Below are positions 20,515 through 28,957 of a DNA stretch of 64,000 bases, in pieces (position 1 is the first letter of the stretch; each line of letters opens with the position of its first letter). Origin of the DNA: Sporichthya brevicatena (lineage in GTDB: Bacteria; Actinomycetota; Actinomycetes; Sporichthyales; Sporichthyaceae); assembly GCF_039525035.1 (NCBI RefSeq), contig NZ_BAAAHE010000026.1, positions 88,147-152,146 of the forward strand, written 5' to 3'. The notes below the pieces were generated by a model. It did not search any database. It saw only the letters and a program-made list of their open reading frames with translations, and was not told the origin of the DNA. The position numbers and the translations under genes were made by a program.

Positions 20515-21281
20515 GCGCCCTGCTCCGGCTCTCCGACGTCGTCCACTCCTACGGCGACGACCGCGTCCTGTCGGGCGTGGACCTGACGGTAGGCCGGGGT
20601 GACTTCGTCGGCGTCGTCGGGCCCTCCGGCTCGGGGAAGACGACGCTGCTGAAGATCCTGCTCGGGACGATCCGGCCGATCGGCGGGGTGGTCGACCGGG
20701 CGCCCGACGTGCGGATCGGATACGTCCCGCAGCTCGAGACCGTCGACTGGAACTTCCCGGTGACGGTGGCGGAGTGCGTCCTGATGGCGCGCCGGGGCCG
20801 CGGTCTCCCGTGGCCGACGCGAGCCGAGCGCCGGGACGTGGCCCGGGTACTGGACCGACTCGGTATCGGTCATCTGGCGCATCGTCACATCCGTGCGCTC
20901 TCGGGCGGCCAGCAGCAGCGGATGTTCCTCGCCCGCGCCCTGCTGGGCGAGCCGGACCTGCTGCTCATGGACGAGCCCACCACCGGCGTCGACTTCACCA
21001 GCCGCCACGAGGTGCTCCACCTGCTCGGCGACCTCAACGCCGACGGCACGACGATCCTGCTCACCACCCACGACCTGAACGGTGTGGCGGCGCACCTGCC
21101 GAAGCTGGTCGCCCTCAACGGCACGGTGATCGCGGCGGGCTCGCCGGTCGAGGTCATCTCGGGGCCGGTGCTCGAACGCACCTTCGGCGCGCCGATGGAG
21201 GTCCTCCAGCACCTCGGTCTGCCGGTCGTCCTCGATCCCGGGCCGCACCTGGCTGTCGCGCGCGGGCACCGCGCGGGCTGA
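20511..21281 (+). CDS. Metal ABC transporter ATPase (ZnuC/MntB type)
   Basis: A 256-residue ABC ATPase: Walker A in GPSGSGKTTLLK, Q-loop IGYVPQLE, signature LSGGQQQRMFLARAL, Walker B LLLMDEPTTGVD and H-loop TTHDLN. The length is normal for the family. It is the cytoplasmic motor for the preceding lipoprotein and the following permease, and its start overlaps the lipoprotein stop by four bases. Confidence 0.93.
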   Translation: MSALLRLSDVVHSYGDDRVLSGVDLTVGRGDFVGVVGPSGSGKTTLLKILLGTIRPIGGVVDRAPDVRIGYVPQLETVDWNFPVTVAECVLMARRGRGLPWPTRAERRDVARVLDRLGIGHLAHRHIRALSGGQQQRMFLARALLGEPDLLLMDEPTTGVDFTSRHEVLHLLGDLNADGTTILLTTHDLNGVAAHLPKLVALNGTVIAAGSPVEVISGPVLERTFGAPMEVLQHLGLPVVLDPGPHLAVARGHRAG

Positions 21282-21293
21282 CGGAGGCGCGCC

Positions 21294-22169
21294 GTGTGGG
21301 ACCTGCTGGACCCCTACTCCTACGAGTTCTTCGTCAAGGGGGTCGTCGCCGCGACGCTCGCCGGCGCGTTGTGCGGGCTGGTCGGCGTCTTCATCGTCCT
21401 GCGCGGGATGAGCTACATCGGCCACGGTCTCTCCCACGCCATCTTCGGCGGCTTCGCGGCGTGCTCGGTGGTCGGCGCGAACTACTACGTCGGCGCGGGA
21501 GCGTGGGGGCTGGGCTCGGCCCTGGCGATCAACGCAATCTCCCGCAGCCGGCGGATCGGGGCCGACGCCGCGATCGGCGTCGTCACCACGGCGTCCTTCG
21601 CCCTCGGGGTCGCGATGATCTCGATCTGGGGGTCGCGAGGGGCGAGCTTCGACGCCGCGCTGTTCGGCAGCATCCTCGGCATCTCGCCGACCGACCTGTG
21701 GGTGCTGACCGGCGTCACGGTCTTCACCGTCGGCGTCGTCGTCCTGCGGTACCGCGCCCTGCTGTTCACCACGTTCGACCCCGAGGTCGCGGGGGCCAGC
21801 GGCGTGAAGGTCGCGCGGACCGACGCCCTGCTCATGCTCGTGCTGTCGTTGTCGATCCTCACCACCCTCAACGTCATCGGCGTGACGCTGGTGGCCGCGA
21901 CGCTGGTGATCCCGGCCGTCGTGGCTCGGATGCTCACCAACTCGTTCGCGCACATGCTCGTGCTGTCGACGGCGATCGGCGCGACGTGCGGGTTCGTCGG
22001 CATGAACCTGAGCTACCACCTCGACGTCCCGTCCGGCACGACGATCGTCCTCACGGGCGCGGCGGTGTTCCTCCTCGTCCTCGCGGGCACCGGGGGCCGC
22101 CGGCTGTCCCGGACCGCACGCAGCGCTCCGGCCCCGGTCCGACCGGAGGAGACCGTCAGCCTGCCGTGA
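21294..22169 (+). CDS. Metal ABC transporter permease (ZnuB/MntC type)
   Basis: A 291-residue inner-membrane protein with about eight hydrophobic segments. It has the family-specific LRGMSYIGHGLSHAIFGG near residue 40 and GVTLVAATLVIPAVVARML near residue 205. The GTG start lies 12 bases after the ATPase stop. The C-terminus overlaps the convergent DUF1697 gene by 14 bases. Confidence 0.92.
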   Translation: MWDLLDPYSYEFFVKGVVAATLAGALCGLVGVFIVLRGMSYIGHGLSHAIFGGFAACSVVGANYYVGAGAWGLGSALAINAISRSRRIGADAAIGVVTTASFALGVAMISIWGSRGASFDAALFGSILGISPTDLWVLTGVTVFTVGVVVLRYRALLFTTFDPEVAGASGVKVARTDALLMLVLSLSILTTLNVIGVTLVAATLVIPAVVARMLTNSFAHMLVLSTAIGATCGFVGMNLSYHLDVPSGTTIVLTGAAVFLLVLAGTGGRRLSRTARSAPAPVRPEETVSLP

Positions 22170-22704
22170 GCTCGGCGAGCGCGACGACGGTGTTCCAGTT
22201 CCGGACCGTCACGACGGCGCCGGGACTCGACCGGAATGCCTCCCGGCACACCACGTCCGCCAGCCGGCTGCGACCCGGAGAGGTCGCGACGTAGCGCAGG
22301 TACACGCACCGGTCGCCGAGCGACCACTCGTCCGGTGCCCAGGCCGCCGGGTCGAGGTCGGCCTTCGGGTCCGGGGCGGCGGAGGCGTAGGCGACATTGA
22401 GGAGCTTCGGCTCCGCGACCGCCTCGGGCCAGGGGTTGGCCGCGACGACGGCGGCGAGCTCCGCGCCGGTACGCACGACGAACTCCGGCGTCCAGGGCAG
22501 ATGCTCGGCGATGGCCGCGCGGGCCCGCTGGGCGACCTTGCCGGCGTTGGCTCGCCCCGGCGCAGCCACGACCGCATTGCCGCTCTGCAGGTAGGTGCTG
22601 ACGTCGGAGAAGCCCGCGCCCTCGAGGGCGGTGCGGAGGTCGGCCATCGGGAACCGGGTCTTCCCGCCGACGTTCACCCCGCGGAACAGCAGCGCGTACT
22701 TCAT
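22156..22704 (-). CDS. DUF1697 family protein
   Basis: A 182-residue protein with the characteristic start MKYALLFRGVNVGGKTRFPM, then FSDVSTYLQSGNAVV and a C-terminal RNWNTVVALAELT. DUF1697 proteins are small, widespread and functionally uncharacterised. The start overlaps the stop of the upstream hydroxyacid dehydrogenase by four bases (ATGA), making it the last gene of a tightly coupled minus-strand operon. Confidence 0.88.
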   Translation of the reverse strand: MKYALLFRGVNVGGKTRFPMADLRTALEGAGFSDVSTYLQSGNAVVAAPGRANAGKVAQRARAAIAEHLPWTPEFVVRTGAELAAVVAANPWPEAVAEPKLLNVAYASAAPDPKADLDPAAWAPDEWSLGDRCVYLRYVATSPGRSRLADVVCREAFRSSPGAVVTVRNWNTVVALAELTAG

Positions 22705-23699
22705 CGGCGCCGCCGGATCACGGGGTCGAGGCCGTTGACGACGTCGATCACCGGCTCGCCGGCCAGGACGCGGCGCAGATTCGCGACCGATTTCTCGACG
22801 ATGCGCGCGACCGACTGCCGCGTCGCGCCCGCGGCGTGCGGGGAGAGCAGGATCCGGTCGTGCCGGCGCAGGGGGTCGTCGGCCGGGAGCGGCTCGACGG
22901 GGAAGACGTCGAGCGCGGCGCCGCCGAGGTGGCCGGAGTCGAGCGCCGCGACCAGGGCGTCGCTGTCGAGCAGGTTCCCGCGGCCGACGTTGATCACGTA
23001 CGCCCCGGCGGGCAGGGCAGCGAGGAGGTCGGCTGAGATCAGGTGGTGCGTGTCCGGGGTGAGGGGGAGGGCGAGCACGAGGATGTCCGAACGCGCGCAC
23101 AACGCCGCGGGTTCCAGCCAGGCGTAGGGCACCTCGCGCGGCGTCCGCGACCAGTAGGCGACGTCGCAGCCGAACGCCGCGAACAGGTCCGCGGCGATCG
23201 CGCCGACCGGGCCGAAGCCGAGGATGCCGACGCGCAGTCCGCCGATCTCGCCGTGCCCGCGCCGGACCACGTCCATCTGCGGCCAGCCGCCGGCGCGCAC
23301 CCCGCCGTCCGCGAACGGGATCGAGCGCGACAGCGCCAGCGCAGCCCCGACCGTCCACTCCGCGACGCCGCGCGCGTTCGCCCCGGCCGCGTTCGCCACC
23401 GGGATCCCGCGGGCCGTCAGGCCGGGCACGTCGAGGACGTCGACACCGGCGCTCGGCTGCTGCACGAACACCAGGTCGGGGCCGGTGGCCGCGACCGCGG
23501 CGGTGTCGACGTGTTGGGCGCCGGCACTCTGCCAGGCCCCGAGCACGATCTCCGCGTCGGCGAGGGCCGCGTGCAGGTCCTCCACCGAGGACGCGGGGAG
23601 CAGCGTCAGCTTCATCCGCTCCGCGACGTCGCCGAGTGCAGCGAGCGTCGCGTCGTTCGGGAGCGGCAGGAGCGAGAGCAACCGCCACGGTTCGCTCAT
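22701..23699 (-). CDS. D-2-hydroxyacid dehydrogenase family protein
   Basis: A 332-residue NAD-dependent oxidoreductase. The Rossmann motif is LRVGILGFGPVGAIAADLF near residue 155. The catalytic Arg lies in INVGRGNLLD, Glu near VFPVEPLP and His in LLSPHAAG. The substrate is not predictable; family members reduce 2-keto acids. The N-terminal catalytic half shows QQPSAGVDVLDV and GARGVAEWTV-like elements. It overlaps the PEP-utiliser gene upstream and DUF1697 downstream, each by four bases. Confidence 0.88.
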   Translation of the reverse strand: MSEPWRLLSLLPLPNDATLAALGDVAERMKLTLLPASSVEDLHAALADAEIVLGAWQSAGAQHVDTAAVAATGPDLVFVQQPSAGVDVLDVPGLTARGIPVANAAGANARGVAEWTVGAALALSRSIPFADGGVRAGGWPQMDVVRRGHGEIGGLRVGILGFGPVGAIAADLFAAFGCDVAYWSRTPREVPYAWLEPAALCARSDILVLALPLTPDTHHLISADLLAALPAGAYVINVGRGNLLDSDALVAALDSGHLGGAALDVFPVEPLPADDPLRRHDRILLSPHAAGATRQSVARIVEKSVANLRRVLAGEPVIDVVNGLDPVIRRRR

Positions 23700-25324
23700 G
23701 CGGACCCTCCGTCGCGGACGGCGTCACCGGCCTGAAGCACCGTCACGGTCCCCGCGGAGCCGTCCACCTCGATAAGGTCGCCGTCGGCGATCCGGGCCGT
23801 GCCGTCGCGGGTGCCGATGACGCACGGGATCCCGAGCTCGCGGGCGACGATCGCCCCGTGGCTGATCGGTCCGCCGATGTCGATCACCAGCGCGGCCGAC
23901 ACGATGAGCACGGCCGCCCAACTCGGGTCGGTCGTCCGGCAGACCAGGACCTCGCCGGGGGCGGGACCTTCGTCGACCTCGGGGTCGCGCACGACGCGGG
24001 CCACGCCGCGAGCGACGCCGGGGGTGACGGGGATGCCGGTGACGACCACCGGGCCCTCGACCGCGGCCGGCGGTGTCGTCACCGGCTCGGGGGAACCGAG
24101 CCAGAACTCCGGGAGTTCGATCGCCCGGTACCGCTCGTGGAGCTCCCGGCGCGAGGCGACCAGGTCGCCGACCCCGGCGGGCAGTTGCGGCGCCGCCAGC
24201 TCCTCGACGGTCAGGTGGAAGACTTCCTCGGGGGCGGAGAGCGCGCCCGCCTCGGTGTGCAGGACACCCAACCGCAGCGCCGAGGCGCGGGCGGCGTCCA
24301 CGCACTGCAGGAACGCACCCTTGCCGATCCCGCGCAGCGGGAAGAAGCGCCGCGCGACCTTGAGCACGATGCCCGCCGGTGTGCGCGCTCCCCGCGGGGA
24401 GGCGGCGAGCAATTCCTGCTCGGCGGCCTCGCGCTCGGCGGCGCGGGCCGTCTCCAGCGCCCGCGGGCCCGCGCTCTCCGCCATGGCCGCGTAGTGGCCC
24501 AGCAGCTTCTCCAGCGGCGTCGGGTCCAGCCGCCAGACGCGCGCGGCCAGTTCACCCTCGTTGGGGCCGTGGTACCCGTGCCGGGCCAGGAACTCCACCA
24601 GCTCGAGGCGGCCGCGCGAGACGTCCCACAGGTCACCGACGAACGCGGTCTCGGCCATCTCGCCGTACCCGGTGAGGACGGCGATCTCCAGCCCCGGCCG
24701 GTTCGCCCGCTCCGCCGCGGCGCGCACCTGCTCGTAGACGCCCTGGCACAGCATCGAGGCCACGATGTGCGGCCGCATGACGCCGGCGAACTTGCGCATC
24801 GCCGCGTCGAGGGAGCCTCGGGCCTGATCGGCCGTCATCCCGGGCGCGGCCGCGACGGTGTTCCGCCACCACGGGGCGATGTGCTCGGCGGCGCGCTCGA
24901 GCCGCCCGGCCACGCCCCACATCGCCATCGGCGCCTTGGCCGCGACGACGGGGTAGCGCTGGTAGCGGGGCCGACTCGACACCCCGGGGCGCACCGTGCC
25001 GAACAACTGCGACTCCATCGCGTCGCCGCTGGTCCCCGGCATGCGGTCGGCGAGGGAGCGGAACGTCTCCAGGTTCGCGGCGGCCCGACCGTAGAAGATG
25101 TCCCAGACGCGGTCGTCCGGACGGGCCGGACGCGCGACCTGAGCCTCCGTCAGAACTCCGAGGTCGGCGAAGGCGCCGCGCAGACCACGCTCGGTGCGCT
25201 CGCCGAACACGCTCCACGTCAGGGTCGTCACGACACCGGGAATCGCTTCCCCGGCGTTGATCGTCGACCAGGCCACCGCCGGCGAGGAGCCGCCGCAGTG
25301 CAGGACGTTCGCCGGCTCTCTCAC
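23696..25324 (-). CDS. PEP-utilising-enzyme mobile-domain protein
   Basis: A 542-residue protein. The C-terminal ~90 residues are the swivelling phosphohistidine domain (IGGPISHGAIVARELGIPCVIGT, with His). The first ~440 residues are helical, with WSVFGERTERGLRGAF and HGYHGPNEGELAARVWRLD. This resembles the central-to-C-terminal part of pyruvate, phosphate dikinase/PEP synthase-related proteins. The N-terminal ATP-binding domain is missing. The GTG start overlaps the upstream stop (GTGA). A phosphoryl-transfer role with a separate ATP-binding partner, or a repurposed scaffold, is inference. Confidence 0.8.
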   Translation of the reverse strand: MREPANVLHCGGSSPAVAWSTINAGEAIPGVVTTLTWSVFGERTERGLRGAFADLGVLTEAQVARPARPDDRVWDIFYGRAAANLETFRSLADRMPGTSGDAMESQLFGTVRPGVSSRPRYQRYPVVAAKAPMAMWGVAGRLERAAEHIAPWWRNTVAAAPGMTADQARGSLDAAMRKFAGVMRPHIVASMLCQGVYEQVRAAAERANRPGLEIAVLTGYGEMAETAFVGDLWDVSRGRLELVEFLARHGYHGPNEGELAARVWRLDPTPLEKLLGHYAAMAESAGPRALETARAAEREAAEQELLAASPRGARTPAGIVLKVARRFFPLRGIGKGAFLQCVDAARASALRLGVLHTEAGALSAPEEVFHLTVEELAAPQLPAGVGDLVASRRELHERYRAIELPEFWLGSPEPVTTPPAAVEGPVVVTGIPVTPGVARGVARVVRDPEVDEGPAPGEVLVCRTTDPSWAAVLIVSAALVIDIGGPISHGAIVARELGIPCVIGTRDGTARIADGDLIEVDGSAGTVTVLQAGDAVRDGGSA

Positions 25325-25935
25325 TCCGTCTCGCCCGAGATCGCACCCGGGTCGGTGCCGGTGTCGTCGGCGTCGCCGTTCTTGTTGCGCTGGAACATCT
25401 TCCGCACCTTCTGGCCGTTGACGACGGCCTTCTCCGGGTCGACGAGGTACGTGACGTCCTCGACCAGCCGGGCGAGCGAGTCCGAGATCCGCTTCTGGTC
25501 GATCCGGCTGCCGGCGACCTCGACGACGCTGGTCACACCCTCGGCAATACGGCCGACCGTCTCGGTCACGACCTCGTCGAACGACTTCTCGTGCTCCGGG
25601 CACGGGGGCAGCGTCGACGGCGTCGGGCGCACGAGCTTGTGGCGGGTCTTCCAGCGCGGGTCGTGGAGGTACGGGCGGCCCCCGACCTCGTAACGGCAGA
25701 TCAGCCCGGACTCGGCCAGTGCGGCCAGGTCGCGGTCCATCGCCGCCGTCGGGTGCGCGTCCGCGCGCAACGGCCAGAGGAACCCGTTGAGCACGGCGGG
25801 GGAGTCCTTCGCCCGTCCCTCGTCGTCCAGCACCGTCGGGAGGTAGGCGTAGGTGTACGCGGTCTCCAGGTCGAGCGCCGCGAGTCGCTCGTCCTGCGCG
25901 TCGTCCGGGTGGATGCTGCGGGGCTTCTGCGGCAT
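25321..25935 (-). CDS. Conserved actinobacterial protein with replication-initiator-like N-terminal winged helix
   Basis: A 204-residue protein. Residues ~1-95 (MPQKPRSIHPDDAQDERLAALD, YTYAYLPTVLDDEGRAKD, ESGLICRYEVGGRPYLHDPRW, then STLPPCPEHEKS) match a family found in actinobacteria and their phages that looks like a winged-helix replication-associated domain. The C-terminus is helical and charged. It is the first gene of the four-gene overlapping operon running to 22156. A regulatory or DNA-binding role is inferred from the fold pattern only. Confidence 0.65.
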   Translation of the reverse strand: MPQKPRSIHPDDAQDERLAALDLETAYTYAYLPTVLDDEGRAKDSPAVLNGFLWPLRADAHPTAAMDRDLAALAESGLICRYEVGGRPYLHDPRWKTRHKLVRPTPSTLPPCPEHEKSFDEVVTETVGRIAEGVTSVVEVAGSRIDQKRISDSLARLVEDVTYLVDPEKAVVNGQKVRKMFQRNKNGDADDTGTDPGAISGETE

Positions 25936-25995
25936 GACGGCAGTATCCCGCGCTGGGGCCCGGAACGGTCGGTGGCGGCGGCTACCGTGGCAGGC

Positions 25996-26754
25996 GTGTG
26001 CGGAAGGTACGGAGCGAGCTGGGGGGTCGACGACCTCGTCGCCGAGTTCGACCTGGACTCGGTCGACGTGCCGGTGGAAGAGCGCCTGGAGTCCGACTGG
26101 AACGTCGCGCCGACGAAGCCGGTGTACGCCGTGGTGACGCGCCGCGGGCGCGACGAGCCGGCCGAGGCGGAGGCCACGCGGCGGCTGGTGACGTTGCGCT
26201 GGGGCCTGGTGCCGTTCTGGGCCAAGGACCCGAAGGGCGGCGCCCGCATGATCAACGCCCGGGTCGAGACGGCGGCCGAGAAGCCGGCGTTCCGGGAGGC
26301 CTTCGCGAAGCGGCGCTGCGTGCTCCCGGCCGACGGGTACTACGAGTGGTACACCCCGAAGGACGGAGCGGCGCGCAAGCAGCCGTTCTTCATCCGCCGC
26401 CGCGGCGGGGGCGTGCTCGCGATGGCCGGCCTCTACGAGTTCTGGCGCGACCCCAACAAGGACCGGGACGACCCCGACGCGTGGTGGCGGACCTGCACCG
26501 TCATCACGACCACGGCCGGCGACGCGATCGGTGAGATCCACGACCGGCAGCCGATGTTCGTCGAACCCGCCGCCTGGGCGGACTGGCTGAACCCCGAGCA
26601 CTCGGACCCGGACGCCCTCCGCGGGCTGCTCGTCCCCAGCCCGGCCGACGGGCTCGAGGCGTACCCGGTCTCGACCGCGGTCAACAACCACCGCAACAAC
26701 GGCCCGGAGCTGATCGCTCCGCTCGAGCACGCCGAGCCGCAGACCCTGTTCTGA
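25996..26754 (+). CDS. SRAP-domain abasic-site DNA-protein crosslinker (YedK/HMCES family)
   Basis: A 252-residue SRAP protein. The GTG start places Cys2 (VCGRY) right after the initiator. In this family Met removal exposes Cys2, which forms a thiazolidine crosslink with abasic sites in single-stranded DNA. Other active-site elements are MINARVETAAEKPAFREAF, VLPADGYYEWY (catalytic Glu) and GEIHDRQPMF (His). It is divergently transcribed from the winged-helix operon with a 60-base gap, so the two may share control. Confidence 0.93.
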   Translation: MCGRYGASWGVDDLVAEFDLDSVDVPVEERLESDWNVAPTKPVYAVVTRRGRDEPAEAEATRRLVTLRWGLVPFWAKDPKGGARMINARVETAAEKPAFREAFAKRRCVLPADGYYEWYTPKDGAARKQPFFIRRRGGGVLAMAGLYEFWRDPNKDRDDPDAWWRTCTVITTTAGDAIGEIHDRQPMFVEPAAWADWLNPEHSDPDALRGLLVPSPADGLEAYPVSTAVNNHRNNGPELIAPLEHAEPQTLF

Positions 26755-26778
26755 CGGCCCGTGCGGGACCATGACCGG

Positions 26779-27810
26779 GTGCGAACGAAAGCCTCTGCCC
26801 TCGCGGCCCTGCTGACGGCCGGCCTGGTGCTGACCGCCTGCGCCGACGACGCCGACTCCGATTCCGACGCCCGCACCCCGGCCGGCTCGACGACCGCGTC
26901 GGCCGCTCCGACGGCGAGCGCGCGCCCGACCCCCGACGCCGCGCAGCTCGCGACCCTCGGGGTCAACGAGCTCGGCGCGATCCCGGTCTTCATGTACCAC
27001 CAGCTCGTCGAGAAGCCCCGCCGCATCTACGACATGAGCCCGGCCGCGTTCCGGGAACAGCTGCAGACGCTGTACGACGCGGGCTACCGCCCGATCACCG
27101 CAGCTGCCCTCGCAGCGGGGGAGATCGACCTGCCCGCGGGTCGGCACCCGGTGGTGCTCACCTTCGACGACTCCACCTGGGACCAGGCCCGGCTGCTGCC
27201 CGACGGCACGATCGACCCGAAGTCCGCGGCGGGCATCCTCGAGGCCTTCGAGCGGGAGCACCCCGACTTCCGCGCCACTGCCACGTTCTTCGTCAACTCC
27301 ACCCCGGAACCGTTCACGGACCGCCGGGTGCTGACCTGGCTCGCCGAGAACGGCTACGAGATCGCCGCCCACACGTGGTCGCACGCGGACCTCGGCAAGC
27401 TCGACGACGCCGGCGTGCAGGCCGAGATCGGCCGCGACGTCGCGTGGCTGGAGGAGGCCGTGCCCGGCCTGACGGTCCGGACGCTCGCGGTGCCCTTCGG
27501 CGTGCACCCCCGCAACCGCGAGCTGCTCCGCGCCGGCACTTTCGAGGGCGTGCCCTACCGGCTCGAGGCGGTGTTCGGGGTCTCGGAGATCGCGTCGCCG
27601 TCGCCGTACTCGCTCCGCTTCGACCTCTTCGACATCCCGCGCCTCGACACCGGCCTCGGCGTGCGCGACGCCCAGGACGCCCTCGAGCGCCTCGCCGCGG
27701 ACCCGACCCTGCGCTACACCTCCGACGGGGACCCGGAACGGATCACCTTCCCCGCCGACCGCGCCGACCGACTGAACCCGGACTTCGCCGACCGCGCCCA
27801 GCCGTACTGA
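26779..27810 (+). CDS. Polysaccharide deacetylase lipoprotein
   Basis: A ~343-residue NodB-domain protein. The lipobox LTACADD follows a short signal sequence, then a low-complexity Ala/Ser/Thr/Pro spacer. The deacetylase motifs are TFDDSTWDQ (metal Asp pair), HTWSHADLG (His metal ligands) and a substrate loop GVPYRLEAV. It likely deacetylates cell-wall or extracellular glycan outside the membrane. I prefer GTG 26779, since an earlier GTG at 26761 adds acidic residues that do not suit a signal peptide. The TGA stop is the first of a series of repeated in-frame TGAs in the 12-bp array that follows. Confidence 0.85.
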   Translation: MRTKASALAALLTAGLVLTACADDADSDSDARTPAGSTTASAAPTASARPTPDAAQLATLGVNELGAIPVFMYHQLVEKPRRIYDMSPAAFREQLQTLYDAGYRPITAAALAAGEIDLPAGRHPVVLTFDDSTWDQARLLPDGTIDPKSAAGILEAFEREHPDFRATATFFVNSTPEPFTDRRVLTWLAENGYEIAAHTWSHADLGKLDDAGVQAEIGRDVAWLEEAVPGLTVRTLAVPFGVHPRNRELLRAGTFEGVPYRLEAVFGVSEIASPSPYSLRFDLFDIPRLDTGLGVRDAQDALERLAADPTLRYTSDGDPERITFPADRADRLNPDFADRAQPY

Positions 27811-27914
27811 CCGCCGTCCTGACCGCCGTCCTGACCGCCGTCCTGACCGCCGTCCTGACCGCCGTCCTGACCGCCGTCCTGACCGCCGTCCTGACCGCCG
27901 TCCTGACCGCCGCC
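27807..27914. repeat. 12-bp tandem array (CTGACCGCCGTC)x8 plus one variant
   Basis: Eight identical 12-bp units run from 27807 to 27902, followed by a ninth with one change. The first unit contains the TGA stop of the deacetylase gene. Because the unit length is a multiple of three, every unit presents TGA in that same frame, while the +1 frame reads as a repeated VLTA. Such arrays vary in copy number between strains. A function in stop reinforcement or mRNA ends is speculative. Confidence 0.9.
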
Positions 27915-27924
27915 TCTCTCGTCC

Positions 27925-27978
27925 CACCCCTACCAGTAGGGGTGACACCCTTTCTGGCGCCGGAAAGGGTGTCACCCC
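27925..27978. repeat. Alternative hairpins built on the AAAGGGTGTCACCC motif
   Basis: The larger inverted repeat has 16-bp arms (27939-27954 and 27963-27978) around TGGCGCCG, which itself can pair. A second 9-bp hairpin (CACCCCTAC at 27925-27933 with 27936-27944) uses part of the same left arm, so the two cannot form together. Each large arm contains the core seen at 8307-8335. It lies 38 bases before the dienelactone hydrolase gene. Terminator for the upstream gene, attenuator or operator are all possible. Confidence 0.75.
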
Positions 27979-28015
27979 CTTGGGATTCTCAGCGTCGTGA
28001 TCTAGGTTGCGCGCC

Positions 28016-28939
28016 ATGGCGATGCGCGAGTACCTGGTGGGCGAGGTTGCCGAGGAGTACGCGGAGGGGCTGCTGAGCCGCCGGGAGGCGGTGCGGCGAC
28101 TCGGCCTGCTCGGCGTCGGGCTGCCCGGCGCGACGGCGCTGCTGGCGGCGTGCGGCGGGGACGATGACGACGACGCGACGCAGGCCCCGCCGGCGACCCC
28201 GACCGGCCCGGTGGCCCCCGCGGCGACGCCTCCGCCGGGCAAGGACGTCGGCAAGCTCATCACCTACACCGCGAACGGCCAGCGCTTCCGCGCGGCGTAC
28301 AAGGCCGCGGCGAAGCCCAAGGCCGCGGTGCTCGTCATCCACGAGAACAAGGGCCTCACGACCCACTTCTTCGAGCTCGTCGGGCGTATGGCGGCCAACG
28401 GGTACAGCGCGCTGTGCGTCGACCTCCTCTCGCGCGAGGGCAAGGACGGCCTCGCCGGCTTCGACGACCAGGCGGCCGCGACCGCCGCGCTGTCCGCGAT
28501 GCCGGCCGAGCAGTTGCTCGGCGACCTCAAGTCGGGGGTCGACGAGCTGCTCGAACGCGCGGGCGACGACCTGAAGCTCGGCGCGATGGGCTTCTGCTTC
28601 GGCGGCGGGATGACCTGGAACCTGCTGCAGAAGGGCCCCGGCCAGGAGCGGCGGCTGCGCGCCGCGATCCCGTTCTACGGACCGGCCCCGGCCAACCCGG
28701 ACTTCACCGGTTCCAAGGCGGCCGTCCTCGGCATGTACGCCGGCGAGGACGAGCGGGTCAACGGCACGAGGGCCGCCGCCGAAGCAGCTCTGAAGGCCGC
28801 GAAGCTCACCTACGAGATCAAGGTCTGGGACGGCGCCCAGCACGCGTTCTTCAACGACACGGGGGAGCGGTACGACGAGACCGCGGCCACCGCCGCCCAG
28901 AAGCAGCTGCTCGCCTGGTTCGACAAGCACCTGACCTGA
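28016..28939 (+). CDS. Dienelactone hydrolase family protein, Tat lipoprotein
   Basis: A 307-residue alpha/beta hydrolase. The N-terminus has SRREAVRRLGLLG followed by a hydrophobic stretch and LLAACGG, i.e. a twin-arginine lipoprotein signal. The catalytic set fits dienelactone hydrolases: Cys nucleophile in GFCFGGGM, Asp near AGEDERVNG and His in AQHAFFND. Its location outside the membrane is typical for one actinobacterial branch. The substrate is unknown. The ATG at 28016 lies next to a TCTAGGTT run, suggesting a nearly leaderless transcript. Confidence 0.88.
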   Translation: MAMREYLVGEVAEEYAEGLLSRREAVRRLGLLGVGLPGATALLAACGGDDDDDATQAPPATPTGPVAPAATPPPGKDVGKLITYTANGQRFRAAYKAAAKPKAAVLVIHENKGLTTHFFELVGRMAANGYSALCVDLLSREGKDGLAGFDDQAAATAALSAMPAEQLLGDLKSGVDELLERAGDDLKLGAMGFCFGGGMTWNLLQKGPGQERRLRAAIPFYGPAPANPDFTGSKAAVLGMYAGEDERVNGTRAAAEAALKAAKLTYEIKVWDGAQHAFFNDTGERYDETAATAAQKQLLAWFDKHLT

Positions 28940-28957
28940 CGCACCGTCAGCCCTGGG

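Noticed and set aside
22156..25935. Phage or plasmid remnant because of the replication-like winged helix
   Set aside because: No integrase, capsid, terminase or plasmid genes are near, and codon use is like the neighbours.
25591..25995. N-terminal extension of the SRAP protein
   Set aside because: Family function needs Cys at position 2, which the GTG at 25996 provides; the extension is antisense to the winged-helix gene.
27807..27914. CRISPR-like array
   Set aside because: Units are 12 bp and directly adjacent with no spacers; it is a simple tandem repeat.
25321..28263. A very long minus-strand open frame (980 codons)
   Set aside because: Only its last 204 codons look like a protein. The rest is the antisense of the SRAP and deacetylase genes and is Arg/Gly/Val-rich, as expected from opposite-strand reading of high-GC genes.
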